A stretch of DNA of 64,000 bases from Microbulbifer elongatus (GCF_021165935.1 NZ_CP088953.1:1659501-1723500), one strand, 5' to 3'; counted from the stretch's first letter, positions 9,013-16,606 are shown. Translations and numbers: made by a program. The notes: a model not told the origin generated them from the letters alone.

Positions 9013-9894
9013 ATGTCGGATGCAAGCTACACCCCGCCGAAAGTGTGGAAATGGGACGCAGAAAGCGGCGGTCAGTTCGCCAGTATCAACCGCCCCATCG
9101 CCGGCCCAACCCACGACAAGGAACTGCCGGTGGGCAAGCACCCCATGCAGCCCTACTCCCTCGCTACCCCTAACGGCGTCAAAGCCACCGTCATGCTCGA
9201 AGAGCTGCTGGCGCTGGGCCATGAGGGCGCCGAGTACGATGCGCACCTGATCCGCATCACCGAAGGCGATCAGTTCAGCAGTGGCTTTGTGGACATCAAT
9301 CCCAACTCCAAAATCCCCGCGCTCGTTGATCACAGCACAACGCCTTCCATTCGTGTATTCGAGTCCGGCTCGATCCTGCTGTATCTCGCGGAAAAATTCG
9401 GCGCCTTCCTCCCCCATACACCTGAGCAGCGCACCGAGACCCTCAACTGGCTCTTCTGGCAAATGGGCGCAGCGCCTTTTCTCGGCGGCGGCTTCGGTCA
9501 TTTCTATGCCTATGCCCCGGAAAAATACGAATACCCCATCAACCGCTACACCATGGAAGTCAAACGCCAGCTCGATGTCCTCGACCGCCAGCTGGCCGAG
9601 CACCCGTTTATTGCCGGCAAGGAATACACCATTGCCGACATGGCGATCTGGCCCTGGTACGGCGCGGTGGTAAAAAACAAAGCCTACGATGCGGCAGAAT
9701 TTCTCGAAGCCCACACCTACAAAAACGTAAACCGCTGGGTGGATGAGATCGGTGAGCGGCCGGCGGTAAAACGCGGAAGTATGGTCAACCGTACCTGGGG
9801 CGAGCCGGAAGAACAGCTACATGAGCGGCACGATGCCAGTGACTTTGAATTGCGCACGCAAGATAAAATTGGTGATGCCGAAGGGGAGGATTGA
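9013..9894 (+). CDS. yghU: Glutathione-dependent disulfide-bond oxidoreductase YghU
   Basis: The 293-residue protein matches the YghU branch of the glutathione S-transferase superfamily across its length. The N-terminal extension has K-V-W-K-W-D and the hallmark block P-V-G-K-H-P-M-Q, followed by T-P-N-G-V-K-A-T-V-M-L-E-E-L. The thioredoxin-like fold has N-P-N-S-K-I-P-A-L and V-F-E-S-G-S-I-L-L-Y-L-A-E-K, and the helical domain has F-L-G-G-G-F-G-H-F-Y. E. coli YghU binds two glutathione molecules and has disulfide-bond reductase activity. The ATG is preceded by AAGGAG (about 9001-9006). It ends 23 bases before the convergent sirtuin gene. Confidence 0.95.
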   Translation: MSDASYTPPKVWKWDAESGGQFASINRPIAGPTHDKELPVGKHPMQPYSLATPNGVKATVMLEELLALGHEGAEYDAHLIRITEGDQFSSGFVDINPNSKIPALVDHSTTPSIRVFESGSILLYLAEKFGAFLPHTPEQRTETLNWLFWQMGAAPFLGGGFGHFYAYAPEKYEYPINRYTMEVKRQLDVLDRQLAEHPFIAGKEYTIADMAIWPWYGAVVKNKAYDAAEFLEAHTYKNVNRWVDEIGERPAVKRGSMVNRTWGEPEEQLHERHDASDFELRTQDKIGDAEGED

Positions 9895-9917
9895 TCGCCC
9901 GAGATATGATCGGAATG

Positions 9918-10805
9918 CTAAAGCAGACTCAGGGTCTGCTTTAGTGTTTGCCCAATATCTGCATTCAATTTCAGGTCAATCAGATCGTCGGCGCGGGTTT
10001 TCCCCAGATTGAGCGTCGCCATTGGCTTGCCCCACTCTTTCGCATAGCGACAGAAGCGAAACCCGGAATACACCATCAGCGACGACCCCACCACCAGCAG
10101 ACCGTCACTTGCCTGCAGGGTATCCAGCGCCCGCTGCACTCGAGTACGCGGCACATTGTCACCAAAGAACACCACATCCGGTTTCAGAATCCCCGCACAG
10201 TCCGGGCAATCCACCACCTGGAAATTGCTGAAATCCACCTCCAGATCCGCATCCCCATCCGGTGCCGCCTCGGCGGTGTAATCGCGGAAGGCCGGGTTCA
10301 GCTCGTAGCTGCGATCGTGCACCTGCTGGCGCATTGCCCGGTAATCGCAATCCATGCAGCGGATTTCATCGGCGCGCCCGTGCAGGTCCAAAACCTGCTG
10401 GCTCCCCGCGCGCTGGTGCAATCGATCCACGTTCTGGGTAATCAGCAGATTGATATGCCCGCGCCGCTCCAGCTCCGCCAGATGAAAATGTGCCGGGTTC
10501 GGCGCCGAATTGCGGATCACCGGCCAACCGATCAGGGCGCGTCCCCAGTAGCGCTGCCGGGTGGCCGCACACTGCATAAAATCCCGGTGGTCCACCGGCG
10601 GTTTGCGCTTCCATTGCCCGTTGCGATCGCGGTAATCCGGGATGCCGGAATCCGTACTTACCCCAGCACCGGTGAGCACCGTCAAATGGGGGTGGCGGCG
10701 GATAAAATCCGCCAGCTGCTCCGCCGCCTCGGTACTCGAAAACGGCAAATCGGTGACACGATTGCTGTCCGGCCGGGGTGTAGAGGAAAGTGTGCTCAGG
10801 CTCAT
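9918..10805 (-). CDS. SIR2 family NAD-dependent protein deacylase
   Basis: The sirtuin signatures are clear. The NAD-binding start is L-T-G-A-G-V-S-T-D-S-G-I-P-D-Y-R, followed by T-Q-N-V-D-R-L-H-Q-R-A-G and the catalytic His in D-L-H-G-R. A zinc site is formed by CMDC and CPDC pairs about 60 residues apart, and the C-terminal Rossmann elements are V-V-G-S-S-L-M-V and L-N-L-G. The enzyme removes acyl groups from lysine side chains using NAD. I chose the start MSLSTLSS (295 residues); an in-frame start 96 bases upstream is possible but would add an Arg/Cys-rich tail and lacks support. It is the last minus-strand gene after cynS, 105 bases away. Confidence 0.9.
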   Translation of the reverse strand: MSLSTLSSTPRPDSNRVTDLPFSSTEAAEQLADFIRRHPHLTVLTGAGVSTDSGIPDYRDRNGQWKRKPPVDHRDFMQCAATRQRYWGRALIGWPVIRNSAPNPAHFHLAELERRGHINLLITQNVDRLHQRAGSQQVLDLHGRADEIRCMDCDYRAMRQQVHDRSYELNPAFRDYTAEAAPDGDADLEVDFSNFQVVDCPDCAGILKPDVVFFGDNVPRTRVQRALDTLQASDGLLVVGSSLMVYSGFRFCRYAKEWGKPMATLNLGKTRADDLIDLKLNADIGQTLKQTLSLL

Positions 10806-10864
10806 GATTCGGGTCCGTTCGCGGCAACGTTGGGTCCGGTATTGTAACGAGTCTGGCAGCGGAA

Positions 10865-10903
10865 GGTTGCACCGGCGTGACGCCGTCACCGCGCGGTGCA
10901 ACC
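10865..10903. repeat. Long hairpin between cynS and sirtuin gene
   Basis: Outer arms GGTTGCACCG (10865-10874) and its complement (10894-10903) are perfect over 10 bases, and the interior can pair further (GTGAC with GTCAC). There is no U-tract in either direction, so it is probably a transcript-stabilising or attenuating structure rather than a simple terminator. Confidence 0.55.
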
Positions 10904-10910
10904 GCGTGGA

Positions 10911-11360
10911 TCAGTAGGTCTTGTAGGGAAGGAATTTGCCAGACATCACCATATTCACCCGGTCGCCTTTCGGGTCTTCTTCCCGCTGGATATCCATGGA
11001 AAAGTCGATGGCGCTCATGATGCCGTCGCCGAACTCCTCGTGGATCAGCTCCTTGATAGTGGTGCCGTAGACATTGACCAGTTCGTACAGGCGGTAGATC
11101 AGTGGATCCGTTGGTACCGCCGTGGGCAGGGAGCCTTTGTAGGGGGCAATCTGCAACCAGGCAATCGCTTCGTCACTGAGATCAAACAGCTCGCCCACCA
11201 CCGCGGCCTGTTGCTTGTCCAGGGTCATCTGCCCGAGGCAGGCGGCGGTGGTCCACTCTTTTGACTGGCCAATGGCATCTGCCACCTGCGCCCACTTCAG
11301 ACCTTTCTGTACCTTGGCAACCAAAATAAGGTCGGTCACTTGCTGGCGGTTATTGATCAT
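10911..11360 (-). CDS. cynS: Cyanate hydratase (cyanase)
   Basis: CynS converts cyanate and bicarbonate to ammonia and CO2 (via carbamate), giving both detoxification and a nitrogen source. The 149-residue protein matches the family in length (about 156). It has an N-terminal helix-turn-helix-like domain (KGLKWAQVADAIGQSKEW) and the C-terminal active-site domain, where the family's Arg, Glu and Ser residues fall in the segments D-P-L-I-Y-R-L-Y-E-L and M-S-A-I-D-F-S-M. An AGGAG lies just before the ATG. It follows the phosphatase/kinase gene by 39 bases and is probably part of the same operon as the formate/nitrite channel. Confidence 0.96.
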   Translation of the reverse strand: MINNRQQVTDLILVAKVQKGLKWAQVADAIGQSKEWTTAACLGQMTLDKQQAAVVGELFDLSDEAIAWLQIAPYKGSLPTAVPTDPLIYRLYELVNVYGTTIKELIHEEFGDGIMSAIDFSMDIQREEDPKGDRVNMVMSGKFLPYKTY

Positions 11361-11399
11361 AGGAGTTCTCCATTCACAAGAGTTGGGTCAATACAGGGA

Positions 11400-13142
11400 T
11401 CAGGTTGCCTGGGAAATCAGGCTCAACAGATAAAAGACAAAAAGCAGCAGCACGCCACTGACGGACTGCCAGAAACGCACCGGGTAGCGTTCCATCAAGG
11501 GTGGGCGTGTACTGTGGATGTATTCCGGATTGGGGTGGCGCAGTTCGTAAATAAATTCAGACAGTGCCTCGTGTCGCCGCAGCGGATTCGGTTGCAGTGC
11601 TTTTTTCAGTGTCGCATCAATCCATGCAGGTATGGCCCGGGACTCACTCAGCACGGTGCGATAGCGCAGTTTGTGCTGGGCCGCCACCGTGTTGCTGCGG
11701 GCTACCTGTGTGCCATAGGGAAATTCGCCGGAGAGCAGGTGATAGGTGAGTACCGCCAGAGAAAACAGATCGGAGCGGGGCGTGCCGCTGTCGCCGAGAA
11801 AATACTCGGGTGCACTATACAACGCGGTGCCGAGAATCAACTGGCCATTTTCCTGTGCGGTCTCTGCAATGCCTGCCACTTTTGCCGAGCCAAGATCGAT
11901 CAGGGTGACGGTGCCGGCCGCGCTGATCATGATATTTTCCGGGCGCAGATCCTGATGCAGAATTTCTGCCCGGTGGAGCGCCTGCAGCCCCCGACCGACC
12001 TGCTCGATAATACCTCGCACGGTTTCCAGAGAGGGTTCCGGGTTGTCGGTCATCCACTGGCGCAGGGTCTGCCCCTCTACCACCTCCAGCGTGGTATAGA
12101 GAAAGCTGCGTGGGCGCCGGCTCTCTGCTGCGCGCACCACATGAGGGCTGTTTACCCGTCGCGCCAGCCACTCCTCCATCAACAGGCGCTGAAGGTGCGC
12201 CGGATCTTCGGACTGCTCCACAGACGGTGCTTTGAGGATCACCGGTGTGCCGCTGTCCCGGTCCGTAGCCAGATACACGTGGCTGCGGTGGCTGGCGTGG
12301 ATATCCCGCTCGATGGTGTAACCGTCAACGTCGTCGCCGGCACTCAGAATCGGGGGCAGGGGAAGTTCCCCGGCCTCTAGCGCCACGGTGCGCGCGCAAT
12401 CTGGCAGCTTTTCGACCTGTACCAGCTGCACGGTGAGATTGTCCCTGCTGCCGTTGGCCAGGGCGGCCGCCACCAGGTTCTCTGCGATCGAATCGAGGCC
12501 ATCGGTGTGCTGCTGCAGAAGCGCGATCAATGCCTGGTGCGAAAGGTGCTCGTGTACGCCGTCGGTGCTCAGAAGAAATAGATCGCCCTGCACGAGTGGC
12601 AGGCGGCGGTAGTCGATTTCCGGATCTGTTTCCGCACCCAGGGCTCGGCCCAGATAACTCTGGTGCTCGCCCTGCCAAACGCGGTGATCGTGGGTGAGCT
12701 GTTCCAGCGTGTCGCCGCGCAGTCGGTAGATACGCGAGTCGCCGAGGTGGAATAGGTGCGCCTCATGACCTCGCAATATGACCGCACTGAAGGTGCATAC
12801 ATAGCCTTTGTCTTGATCGAAGCGGAAAGGGCTCTGGCGGGTCTGCTCCAGCAGCCAGCCATTGGTGGCCCTGATCACCTGCTCCGCGGCACTCTGCACA
12901 CTCCAGCCATCGGACGTGCAGTAATAGTCGTCGAGAAAACTCTTGACCGCCGTTTCACTGGCGATTGCGCTGACGCTGCTGGAGCTGATGCCGTCGGCAA
13001 CAGCGAAGGCGGCACCTTTCACCGCCAGCTGCGGTTCTGTGGGGAGAAAAGCGCCGTAGCTGTCCTGGTTTTCCGGTTTTGCGCCGGCACTGCTGTGCTG
13101 ACCGACGGTCACTGTGAGGGAGCTGTTCATGGTAGGTGGCAA
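11400..13142 (-). CDS. Bifunctional PP2C-type phosphatase / serine-threonine protein kinase
   Basis: The 580-residue protein joins two opposing enzymes. Residues about 10-245 are a PP2C phosphatase with metal-binding acids in E-N-Q-D (Asp27), V-A-D-G (Asp50), S-T-D-G (Asp194) and S-R-D-N (Asp234). Residues about 275-545 are a protein kinase with Lys304 in V-I-L-K, the catalytic loop H-Q-D-L-R-P-E-N (396-403) and the metal motif I-D-L-G (415-418). The loop differs from canonical HRDxKxxN at two positions, and the glycine-rich loop is poorly formed. A single hydrophobic segment at the extreme C-terminus (about 553-576) should anchor it in the inner membrane. Proteins of this architecture are known next to nitrate/nitrite transporter genes. 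It lies 33 bases after the channel gene. Confidence 0.93.
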   Translation of the reverse strand: MPPTMNSSLTVTVGQHSSAGAKPENQDSYGAFLPTEPQLAVKGAAFAVADGISSSSVSAIASETAVKSFLDDYYCTSDGWSVQSAAEQVIRATNGWLLEQTRQSPFRFDQDKGYVCTFSAVILRGHEAHLFHLGDSRIYRLRGDTLEQLTHDHRVWQGEHQSYLGRALGAETDPEIDYRRLPLVQGDLFLLSTDGVHEHLSHQALIALLQQHTDGLDSIAENLVAAALANGSRDNLTVQLVQVEKLPDCARTVALEAGELPLPPILSAGDDVDGYTIERDIHASHRSHVYLATDRDSGTPVILKAPSVEQSEDPAHLQRLLMEEWLARRVNSPHVVRAAESRRPRSFLYTTLEVVEGQTLRQWMTDNPEPSLETVRGIIEQVGRGLQALHRAEILHQDLRPENIMISAAGTVTLIDLGSAKVAGIAETAQENGQLILGTALYSAPEYFLGDSGTPRSDLFSLAVLTYHLLSGEFPYGTQVARSNTVAAQHKLRYRTVLSESRAIPAWIDATLKKALQPNPLRRHEALSEFIYELRHPNPEYIHSTRPPLMERYPVRFWQSVSGVLLLFVFYLLSLISQAT

Positions 13143-13175
13143 AGAATAGCCCCGCGGTGTGCGGGGCTATCGGGA

Positions 13176-14024
13176 TCAGGCCATGGCCTCTTTGCCGGCA
13201 GTGGAGTTCTGCGCACTCAGCTGGCGCTTCGGCGCCGTCTTGTAGTGGGTGCTGTAGAGGGTCAGGCCGGTAAATGCCAGACCGCCGACCAGGTTACCCA
13301 GCGCCGTGGGAATTTCATTCCAGATCAGATAGTCCATGACCGAGAAATCACCACCCATCATGATTGCGGTGGGGAACAGGAACATGTTTACCACGGAGTG
13401 TTCGAAGGCCATAAAGAAGAACAGCATGATCGGCATCCACATGGCGATCACTTTACCGCTTACATTGGTGGAGATCATCGCGCCGACAACACCCATGGAA
13501 ACCATCCAGTTACACAGCATGCCGCGAATAAAAATGGTGAACCAGCCGGCTGCGCCGTATTCCGCATAACCGAGAGTCCGCGCTTCCCCAATGGTGGATA
13601 GCTTGGCGCCCACCGCGCCGGGTTCGGTGTTGAACCCCATGGTGAAGACAAAAGCCATCATGACCGCGACGGTGAGTGCGCCGGCAAAGTTGCCGAGAAA
13701 TACCAGTCCCCAGTTGCGCAGAATGCCGCCCCAGGTGACGCCGGGGCGACGGTCCAGCCATGCCAGTGGTGCCAGGACGAATACACCGGTCAGCAGATCA
13801 AACCCCATCAGGTAGAGCATGCAGAAGCCCACGGGGAACAGGATCGAGCCGATCAGGTGGGAGCCGGTCATGGTGCCCACGGTCACGGCAAAGACCGCAG
13901 CCAGCGCGAGAATGGCGCCGGCCATATAGGCCCGTACCAGAGTATCCCGCGTGGACATGTAGATTTTCGATTCCCCTGCATCGACCATTTTGGTCACAAA
14001 CTCGGTTGGAGCGAGATAAGCCAT
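13176..14024 (-). CDS. Formate/nitrite transporter (FNT) family channel
   Basis: The 282-residue membrane protein has the FNT/NirC/FocA layout: six hydrophobic segments and the repeated half-helix motifs typical of the pentameric anion channels (GMLCNWMVSMG; MAFEHSVVNMFLFP with the conserved His in E-H-S-V-V-N-M). It would move nitrite or formate across the inner membrane. Its leader and divergent NIT-ANTAR regulator point to nitrite or another nitrogen anion. The start MAYLAPTEF is chosen because AAAGGAAA lies seven bases upstream. A 36-codon extension into the leader would run back toward the terminator and is rejected. It is the first gene of the operon. Confidence 0.93.
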   Translation of the reverse strand: MAYLAPTEFVTKMVDAGESKIYMSTRDTLVRAYMAGAILALAAVFAVTVGTMTGSHLIGSILFPVGFCMLYLMGFDLLTGVFVLAPLAWLDRRPGVTWGGILRNWGLVFLGNFAGALTVAVMMAFVFTMGFNTEPGAVGAKLSTIGEARTLGYAEYGAAGWFTIFIRGMLCNWMVSMGVVGAMISTNVSGKVIAMWMPIMLFFFMAFEHSVVNMFLFPTAIMMGGDFSVMDYLIWNEIPTALGNLVGGLAFTGLTLYSTHYKTAPKRQLSAQNSTAGKEAMA

Positions 14025-14114
14025 AATCGTTTCCTTTATTGAGTCCTGGAGGCTGCACCACCTTTGCTGCCGTCCGCGACCGGCTGTGCGCTCGGGGGGC
14101 GGACATTCGGGCAC

Positions 14115-14167
14115 AAAAAAAGGCGCCCACACGGACCGATCGAAATCGGTCAGTGGTGGACGCCTTT
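14115..14167 (-). terminator. Leader intrinsic terminator upstream of the FNT channel gene
   Basis: Read on the minus strand, bases 14167 to 14119 form a stem of about 22 pairs with one mismatch and one bulged C, capped by a TTCG tetraloop and followed by seven T bases (14121-14115). It stands 91 bases before the channel start codon, inside the transcript leader, so it acts as an attenuator. Its 5' arm begins AAAGGCGTCCACC, the same bases used by the upstream antiterminator hairpin. Confidence 0.9.
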
Positions 14168-14217
14168 ATCCAGAGTATTCTGATTGTTCGGGTGACCCCG
14201 TGTGTGCCGCATTGCAC
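14157..14217 (-). promoter_or_regulatory. ANTAR-type two-hexaloop antiterminator RNA motif
   Basis: Two hairpins precede the terminator on the minus strand. P1 (14217-14204) is GTGC-AATGCG-GCAC: a four-pair stem with hexaloop AATGCG. P2 (14172-14157) is TGGAT-AAAGGC-GTCCA: five pairs including a closing U-G, with hexaloop AAAGGC. Both loops have A at position 1 and G at position 4, the signature of RNAs bound by ANTAR-domain proteins. P2's loop and 3' arm coincide with the first 11 bases of the terminator's 5' arm, so P2 and the terminator exclude each other. The 31-base linker can itself fold (CGGG-GTCA-CCCG), which brings P1 and P2 closer. The divergent gene encodes a NIT-ANTAR protein, the expected binder. 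The assignment rests on reading the sequence, not on a covariance search. Confidence 0.78.
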
Positions 14218-14238
14218 CTGCCTGCACAGGTTTCATGT

Positions 14239-14254
14239 AGCAAACGTGATGCCA
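14239..14254 (-). promoter_or_regulatory. Sigma-54 type -24/-12 promoter for the FNT operon
   Basis: On the minus strand the sequence TGGCATCACGTTTGCT matches the sigma-54 consensus TGGCAC-N5-TTGC with GG and GC separated by ten bases. Only one position of the -24 box differs (T for C). The predicted transcription start is near 14228, which places P1 of the leader at about +12. Confidence 0.72.
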
Positions 14255-14359
14255 ATTTTCTCAATGGCGTATCACTGCAGGAAAACGGGCGCCTGGCGTA
14301 CCGCTGCTGCAAGGATTGCGAGCGGGTTCTCAATACGTGGCCACATCGAGGTGTGTGGG

Positions 14360-14376
14360 TGCGCCGATCTGGTGCA
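14360..14376 (-). promoter_or_regulatory. NtrC-like enhancer palindrome
   Basis: On the minus strand TGCACC-N5-GGCGCA differs at one position from the NtrC consensus TGCACC-N5-GGTGCA. It lies about 140 bases upstream of the predicted start, a normal distance for a sigma-54 activator. A second, poorer half-matching site (TGCACC) occurs at 14400-14405. NtrC binding is inference. Confidence 0.6.
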
Positions 14377-14542
14377 TGCGGGGTGGTTCGCATGAAATTG
14401 GTGCAAGTTGCCCGCGTGGCCCGATAGCACACACGGGATATCACCGGCGTCGAGTACCTTGTGGAATATAAATTGCTGGAGTAAGGGCATGTTCGTTGTC
14501 GTGAAGTCTCAGTAACAAGGAGTGGCGTGCGGGGGCACTAAC

Positions 14543-15895
14543 ATGCAGAACCACAGTGACGATGCGGAAAAATTCCTGCTTGCTGCCAAGCGGGCTGAAA
14601 TCCAGGCACTGGAGCGACTCGCCGGGAGCTGTGAGCTGGTGACCACCGTTTCCGATCTTGTGCACCAACTGCAGCGCGAACGTGGCATCAGCAATATCTA
14701 TCTGGTGTCCGCCGGTTTTCGCTTTTCTGAGCAGCGCGACACCCAGATCCAGACCTGCCAGCTCAGCGAAGGGCGTTTTCGTACGCTGTTGCACAATCGC
14801 TATCTGCAGAATGATCGCGGTGATACCGCGCCGGATATGCGGTTGCTGAACGGTATTGCCTATTCCCTGCACGGGCTGGATGAACTGGCGGAGTTGCGCA
14901 GACACATTGATGCGTTTGAGATAAGTGCGCTGGAGTCCACGGATGCCTACTGCCGTTTGATCGCTGGCTTGCTAAGCGTGGTCTTCGAAGCTGCCGACGT
15001 CGCGGACGATCCGGAAGTCACACGACTTCTGGTTGCCCTGTTCAACCTGATGCAGGCGAAGGAGTTCTCCGGTCAGGAGCGCGCCTGGGGCGCGCTCGGA
15101 TTCGCCAGCAGTCAGTTTGATACCCGGGTGCACCAACGTCTGCAGCAGTTGCAGGACTGCCAGCGGAGCAGTCTTGAGGTTTTTGCGGAATACGCCGGTG
15201 AACAGGAAAAGACACACTGGCAGTCGATTGAGGAGAGCCAGGCGTCGCGGGACCTGCAGCGCCTGCGGCTGGTAATCGCGGGCCTGAACAATGGCGAGTC
15301 AATTGCCGCGGAGATCAGTGAGGTCTGGTATCAGCTGGCCACCGCACGCATTGATGCCATGCACCGCCTGGAAGACGCCATGGCGGAACGACTGTTGCGG
15401 GTAAGCCGTCAGCGTGTGTCTGACGCGCAGGCCGAACTCGGTCAGCATTATGCCCAGTTACAGCAGATGAAGTCCGCGGAGTGGAGCAAACTGCCGGCTC
15501 TTGCGGTGCTGTTCGATCCAGAAGTACCCGGTCTATATGGCAGTGTTACGGCCAGTGGTCTGGGCACGTTGCGTAGGCAACCCCTGGCGCACTCACTGTA
15601 CGACCTGATCCGCACGCAGGTGGCACATATTCAACGGGTGAGTGCGGAGTTGGAAGAAACCCGCAGGACCCTCACCGAGCGCAAGCTGGTAGAGCGGGCA
15701 AAGGGCATGTTGATGAAGCGCCTGCGCATGAGTGAAGACGATGCCTATCGCACCATGCAGCAGCGCGCTATGGATATGAATCTGAAACTGGTGGATGTGG
15801 CCGAACGGATAATGACCGCCAGTGCGGAACAGCGCCTGGCCTGCGGGGTGCAGGACGCCCACGCAGGCAGCGACCAGGATAGTGTTCCGGCTTAA
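14543..15895 (+). CDS. nasR: NIT-ANTAR nitrate/nitrite-responsive antiterminator (NasR-like)
   Basis: The 450-residue protein has the NasR architecture. An N-terminal NIT domain (about residues 10-300) senses nitrate or nitrite; its hallmark is the segment L-V-H-Q-L-Q-R-E-R-G-I-S. A C-terminal ANTAR RNA-binding domain (about 375-430) contains ERKLVERAKGMLMKR, a helix rich in basic residues, then M-S-E-D-D-A-Y-R-T-M-Q and L-V-D-V-A-E-R-I. On ligand binding, such proteins bind two-hexaloop RNA and prevent a terminator from forming. I start at ATG 14543 because GTG 14522 directly abuts the AAGGAG. It is divergent from the FNT operon, whose leader carries the cognate motif. Its 3' end overlaps the convergent yqjK-like gene by four bases. 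Confidence 0.92.
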   Translation: MQNHSDDAEKFLLAAKRAEIQALERLAGSCELVTTVSDLVHQLQRERGISNIYLVSAGFRFSEQRDTQIQTCQLSEGRFRTLLHNRYLQNDRGDTAPDMRLLNGIAYSLHGLDELAELRRHIDAFEISALESTDAYCRLIAGLLSVVFEAADVADDPEVTRLLVALFNLMQAKEFSGQERAWGALGFASSQFDTRVHQRLQQLQDCQRSSLEVFAEYAGEQEKTHWQSIEESQASRDLQRLRLVIAGLNNGESIAAEISEVWYQLATARIDAMHRLEDAMAERLLRVSRQRVSDAQAELGQHYAQLQQMKSAEWSKLPALAVLFDPEVPGLYGSVTASGLGTLRRQPLAHSLYDLIRTQVAHIQRVSAELEETRRTLTERKLVERAKGMLMKRLRMSEDDAYRTMQQRAMDMNLKLVDVAERIMTASAEQRLACGVQDAHAGSDQDSVPA

Positions 15896-16134
15896 ATCGC
15901 CCGTAGCGTCAGGTACCAGTTCACCAGAGAGTGTGCGGTGGGGCGATTGAAAAACCGCTGCAGCACAAAGCCACCGGCAAAGGCGCCGAGCATGGCGGCC
16001 GGCAGCGGCACTCGCCGCGCCTGCACCAGGGCGTGCGTTCGCTGCTGCCGCAACAGGGCGGTGGCGCAGTGGCGCTGCTTCAGCATCGCCAGGCTGCGTT
16101 GTTCAATCTGCCTGTTTAAAGAGCGCAGTGACAT
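15892..16134 (-). CDS. yqjK: YqjK-like small protein
   Basis: A short basic protein (80 residues from MSLRSLNRQ) with a helical Arg/Gln-rich N-terminal half and a hydrophobic segment (L-P-A-A-M-L-G-A-F-A-G-G-F-V) near the C-terminus. It occupies the third position of a yqjD-yqjE-yqjK arrangement known from enterics, and this position is the main reason for the name. The start is uncertain: this ATG overlaps the upstream gene by 32 bases and has AGAGG about 10 bases before it, whereas an earlier ATG at 16173 would overlap by 71. The function is unknown. Confidence 0.65.
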   Translation of the reverse strand: MSLRSLNRQIEQRSLAMLKQRHCATALLRQQRTHALVQARRVPLPAAMLGAFAGGFVLQRFFNRPTAHSLVNWYLTLRAI

Positions 16135-16606
16135 CTTCGAGAGCCTCTTTTGCCTGTCTGCGGGATTCATCAAAGCCCAGTAATTTTTTCAGGTTGTTTG
16201 CCGCCAGCAGCAGCCCGCCAATCATCAGGAGCTGCGATATGAGGAATATCCCGAAGCCTGCGTAGATGGACTGGAAGAAGTAATAGCCCAGCAGGCCGAG
16301 TCCCGCACAGATACTGACGATCAGGGATATCGCGAGGAAGAACAGGACCAGCAGCATCACCACAATACGTGAGCCTGCCTGCAGGGTGCGCTTGAATTCC
16401 AGCTGTACCAGACTGGTGAAGTTCTCTGCCCAGGCCGAAGCGAGGGTCATGGTCGCCTCCGCGCGCTCGCGCAGGGCGTAAAACTCCTGGGTCAGGCTTT
16501 CAACCTGATCAGCGCCGGTGTGGGGAGATTCATCCTGATAGGGATCGTGGTGGTCGCTCTGCGGTTCGTGCCATTGCGGCTGTTCTGAGTCCTGCGGGCC
16601 CGCCAT
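16103..16606 (-). CDS. yqjE: Phage-holin superfamily membrane protein (YqjE-like)
   Basis: The 167-residue product has a polar, acidic, His/Asp-rich N-terminal tail of about 40 residues and a helical segment (L-R-E-R-A-E-A-T-M-T-L-A-S-A-W). Two adjacent membrane helices follow (about 82-107 and 111-138), then a short cytoplasmic C-terminus. This is the pattern of the Phage_holin_3_6 / YqjE family, which despite its name is chromosomal and not lytic in this context. A GGAGG lies seven bases before the ATG. It sits between yqjD-like and yqjK-like genes, the same order as in E. coli. Confidence 0.82.
   Translation of the reverse strand: MAGPQDSEQPQWHEPQSDHHDPYQDESPHTGADQVESLTQEFYALRERAEATMTLASAWAENFTSLVQLEFKRTLQAGSRIVVMLLVLFFLAISLIVSICAGLGLLGYYFFQSIYAGFGIFLISQLLMIGGLLLAANNLKKLLGFDESRRQAKEALEDVTALFKQAD

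Noticed and set aside
13176..14132. Longer FNT channel protein with 36 extra N-terminal residues
   Set aside because: The extension reads back through the leader toward the attenuator and is not hydrophobic or conserved-looking. AAAGGAAA marks the shorter start.
14215..14231. Alternative first hairpin ACCTG-TGCAGG-CAGGT in the channel leader
   Set aside because: It has a six-base loop but lacks A at position 1 and G at position 4, and probably starts upstream of the transcription start. GTGC-AATGCG-GCAC fits better.
16103..16606. Prophage holin
   Set aside because: It belongs to the YqjE-like chromosomal family, lies in a yqjDEK-like cluster, and no phage genes are nearby.
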